NCBI GenBank assembly: GCA_002083515.1
Contig: LWDN01000005.1
Span: 273 to 42,596 of the forward strand
Source: Proteobacteria bacterium HN_bin10
Lineage (GTDB): Bacteria; Pseudomonadota; Alphaproteobacteria; Caulobacterales; Aquidulcibacteraceae
Direction: 5' to 3'
Length of the DNA: 42,324 bases
Made by a program: the position numbers and the translations under genes
The notes under the pieces: generated by a model
The model's database searches: none
Told to the model about the DNA's origin: nothing
What the model saw: the letters and a program-made list of their open reading frames with translations, nothing else
Part shown: positions 40,341-42,324 of the stretch, one piece after another
Layout: the number at the start of each line of letters is the position of its first letter
How positions within the stretch are numbered: the first letter of the stretch is position 1

Positions 40341-41864
40341 ATGCTGCCTGCGCCGCGCGCAAGCCTCGAACCCAATTCCGCCGACTTCGAAAGCCTGCCG
40401 CTGGTCAAGCCGACGGGCTTTCGCGAGTACGACGCGCGTTGGTGGTTCGGCATTCCGGGCGCAGCCAAGGCGCCGGAACTCAACCTGCTTGGCGTCCAAG
40501 CTTTGGGGCTGGGGCTTGGCACGCTCATCCATGAGTTCGGCGTCGCCCCGCGCATCGTGGTCGGCCACGACTTCCGCTTCTATTCGCAGTCGATCAAACA
40601 GGCGCTGACACTGGGCCTGATGCAGGCGGGCATGGAGGTCAACGATATTGGCCTGGCGCTCTCGCCCACCGCCTATTTCGCTCAGTTCGCACTCGACATT
40701 CCCTGCGTGGCGATGGTCACCGCCTCGCACAATGAGAACGGCTGGACCGGCGTGAAAATGGGCGCCGACCGGCCGCTCACCTTTGGCCCGGACGAAATGG
40801 GCAAGTTGCGCGACATCGTACTCGGTGGAAAATTCGTCGAGCGCCAAGGCGGCGCCTATCGGCGTGTCGATGGCATCCGCGAGCGCTACATCGCCGACAT
40901 CGCCTCCCGCGTGAAACTGACGCGCCCGCTCAAGGTCATCGCCGCCTGCGGCAACGGCACAGCCGGCGCGTTCGCGCCCGAGGCGCTGCGGCGCATGGGC
41001 GCCGAGGTGATCGATCTGCACACCGCGCTCGACTGGACCTTTCCGCATTACAACGCCAATCCCGAAGACAGCGAAATGCTGCACGACATGGCCGCCGCCG
41101 TGAAGAAGTACGGCGCCGATGTGGCGCTCGGCTTCGACGGCGACGGCGATCGCTGCGGCGTGGTCGACGACGAAGGCGAAGAGATTTTCGCCGACAAGGT
41201 CGGGCTCATGCTGGCGCGCGATCTTTCCGCCGAACACAAGAACGCGACCTTCGTGGCCGATGTGAAATCGACCGGATTGTATGCGATCGACCCGGTGCTC
41301 AAGGCCAACGGCGCCAAGGTCGATTATTGGAAGACCGGCCATTCCTATATCAAGCGCCGCACCACCGAATTGGGCGCGCTCGCCGGTTTCGAGAAGAGCG
41401 GCCACTTCTTCTTCCGCCCGCCGCTGGGCAACGGCTATGACGACGGCATCGTCGCCGCCGCCGCCGTGCTCGCCATGCTCGACCGCAATCCCGGCAAGAA
41501 GCTTTCTGATCTGCGCAAGGCGCTGCCGAAGAGCTACACGTCGCTGACCATGAGCCCGCATTGCGACGACGAGAAAAAATACGGTATCGTCGAGCGCGTG
41601 GTGGCGGATTATCAGAACCTCGCCGCGGAAGGCGGCAAAATCCTTGGCCGCGCCATTCGCGATGTGAACACCGTCAACGGCGCCCGTGTGACATTGGAAG
41701 ACGGCGCCTGGGTGCTGGTGCGCGCGTCATCGAACAAGCCCGAACTCGTGGTGGTGGTTGAAAGCATGACCAGCGATGACGACATGAAGGCGCTGTTCCG
41801 CGAAGAAGTAAAACCACGCCTCGCCCGCTTCCCAGAAGTCGGCGCCTACAATCAGGAAATCTAG
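40341..41864 (+). CDS. Phosphomannomutase/phosphoglucomutase
   Basis: A 507-residue alpha-D-phosphohexomutase, which moves the phosphate between C6 and C1 of mannose or glucose to supply GDP-mannose and UDP-glucose. The phosphoserine is Ser129 in VTASHNENGWTG, the magnesium loop is GFDGDGDRCG (near 260), the sugar-specificity loop is GFEKSGHFFF and the phosphate-binding loop is RASSNKPEL. The frame begins at a TTG at 40281, but the ATG at 40341 is closer to the usual N-terminus. It ends two bases before the UDP-glucose dehydrogenase gene, so the two form an envelope sugar-nucleotide operon. Confidence 0.9.
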   Translation: MLPAPRASLEPNSADFESLPLVKPTGFREYDARWWFGIPGAAKAPELNLLGVQALGLGLGTLIHEFGVAPRIVVGHDFRFYSQSIKQALTLGLMQAGMEVNDIGLALSPTAYFAQFALDIPCVAMVTASHNENGWTGVKMGADRPLTFGPDEMGKLRDIVLGGKFVERQGGAYRRVDGIRERYIADIASRVKLTRPLKVIAACGNGTAGAFAPEALRRMGAEVIDLHTALDWTFPHYNANPEDSEMLHDMAAAVKKYGADVALGFDGDGDRCGVVDDEGEEIFADKVGLMLARDLSAEHKNATFVADVKSTGLYAIDPVLKANGAKVDYWKTGHSYIKRRTTELGALAGFEKSGHFFFRPPLGNGYDDGIVAAAAVLAMLDRNPGKKLSDLRKALPKSYTSLTMSPHCDDEKKYGIVERVVADYQNLAAEGGKILGRAIRDVNTVNGARVTLEDGAWVLVRASSNKPELVVVVESMTSDDDMKALFREEVKPRLARFPEVGAYNQEI

Positions 41865-41866
41865 GC

Positions 41867-42324
41867 ATGCGCGTAACCATGATCGGCACCGGCTATGTCG
41901 GCCTCGTCTCCGGCGCCTGCTTCGCCGACTTCGGCCACACCGTGACTTGCGTCGACAAGGACGCGGGCAAGATCGCGCGCCTGCAGAAGGGCGAAATCCC
42001 GATCTTCGAACCGGGCCTCGACGAATTGGTGAAGGACAATGTCGAGCAAGGCCGGCTCTTCTTCACCACCGATCCCACCGCCGCCATCCGCGACGCCGAC
42101 GCGGTGTTCATCGCCGTCGGCACGCCGTCGCGCCGCGGCGACGGGCACGCCGATTTATCTTATGTCTACGCCGCCGCCGAAGAGATCGCCGGCCTGATGA
42201 ACGGCTATACGGTGGTGGTCACCAAATCGACGGTGCCGGTCGGCACCGGCGACGAAGTCGAAGCCATCATCAAGAAGACGCGCCCCGATGCGCAATTCGC
42301 CGTCGTCTCCAACCCGGAATTCCT
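41867..42324 (+). CDS. ugd: UDP-glucose 6-dehydrogenase, N-terminal part (cut by window edge)
   Basis: The first 152 residues of a UDP-glucose/GDP-mannose dehydrogenase. The Rossmann motif is GTGYVGLVSGACFADFGH (7-24), followed by VTCVDKD, the GEIPIFEPGL loop, AVFIAVGTPSRRGDGHADL and TKSTVPVGT, all diagnostic of UGD. It oxidises UDP-glucose to UDP-glucuronate for polysaccharide. The catalytic cysteine lies beyond the window. The ATG at 41867 is two bases after the mutase stop, so the genes are coupled. Confidence 0.92.
   Translation, partial: MRVTMIGTGYVGLVSGACFADFGHTVTCVDKDAGKIARLQKGEIPIFEPGLDELVKDNVEQGRLFFTTDPTAAIRDADAVFIAVGTPSRRGDGHADLSYVYAAAEEIAGLMNGYTVVVTKSTVPVGTGDEVEAIIKKTRPDAQFAVVSNPEF

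Overview
The window is a gene-dense, high-GC stretch of alphaproteobacterial chromosome, or of a metagenomic contig. It holds about 44 protein genes and one tRNA. I see no rRNA, prophage, insertion sequence or CRISPR array. The left end cuts an acyl-CoA synthetase and the right end cuts a UDP-glucose dehydrogenase.

Region A (1-11357) is dominated by lipid, envelope and transport functions: a partial fatty acyl-CoA synthetase, a His-rich CobW-type GTPase overlapping a D,D-carboxypeptidase, an SCP2-type thiolase, an NdvA-like ABC exporter, an orphan NMT1-type binding protein, a VTT/TauE membrane pair, tRNA-Leu(CAA), DsbB, an HNH nuclease and a carboxylesterase. The palindrome at 4677-4721 and several protein families look like Hyphomicrobiales (Rhizobiales).

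Region B (11409 to the end) looks more like Caulobacterales/Hyphomonadaceae. It begins with gluQ translationally coupled to a GNAT gene, then a serine hydrolase facing a small Cys-rich protein, a thioesterase, putA, a MntA/HepT type VII toxin-antitoxin pair and a GT4 glycosyltransferase. A second serine hydrolase (20780-22195) stands back to back with a CadC-like membrane regulator.

A phosphate block runs leftward: an OprO/P-like porin, PstS, PstC and PstA, with hairpins between porin and pstS and between pstS and pstC. A candidate array of PhoB half-sites lies upstream of the porin. No pstB or phoU is present in the window. A type III ornithine decarboxylase follows, with a structured leader resembling the speF motif. 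A deoxyhypusine-synthase-like protein, probably a homospermidine-type enzyme, lies 7.6 kb further on. Between them are two DUF2306 membrane proteins facing an AraC regulator, an Atg22-like MFS transporter, and a three-gene operon of an SDR, a sphingosine-phosphate-lyase-like decarboxylase and a DUF2817 peptidase.

The right end holds a stand-alone RibD-like deaminase, an inverted repeat, gpmA, an unknown anchored protein, a phosphohexomutase and ugd. The last two make sugar-nucleotide precursors for envelope polysaccharide.

The change in family character and in gene packing near 11.36-11.41 kb suggests two genomic backgrounds, by transfer or by an assembly join. This needs checking and is inference only.
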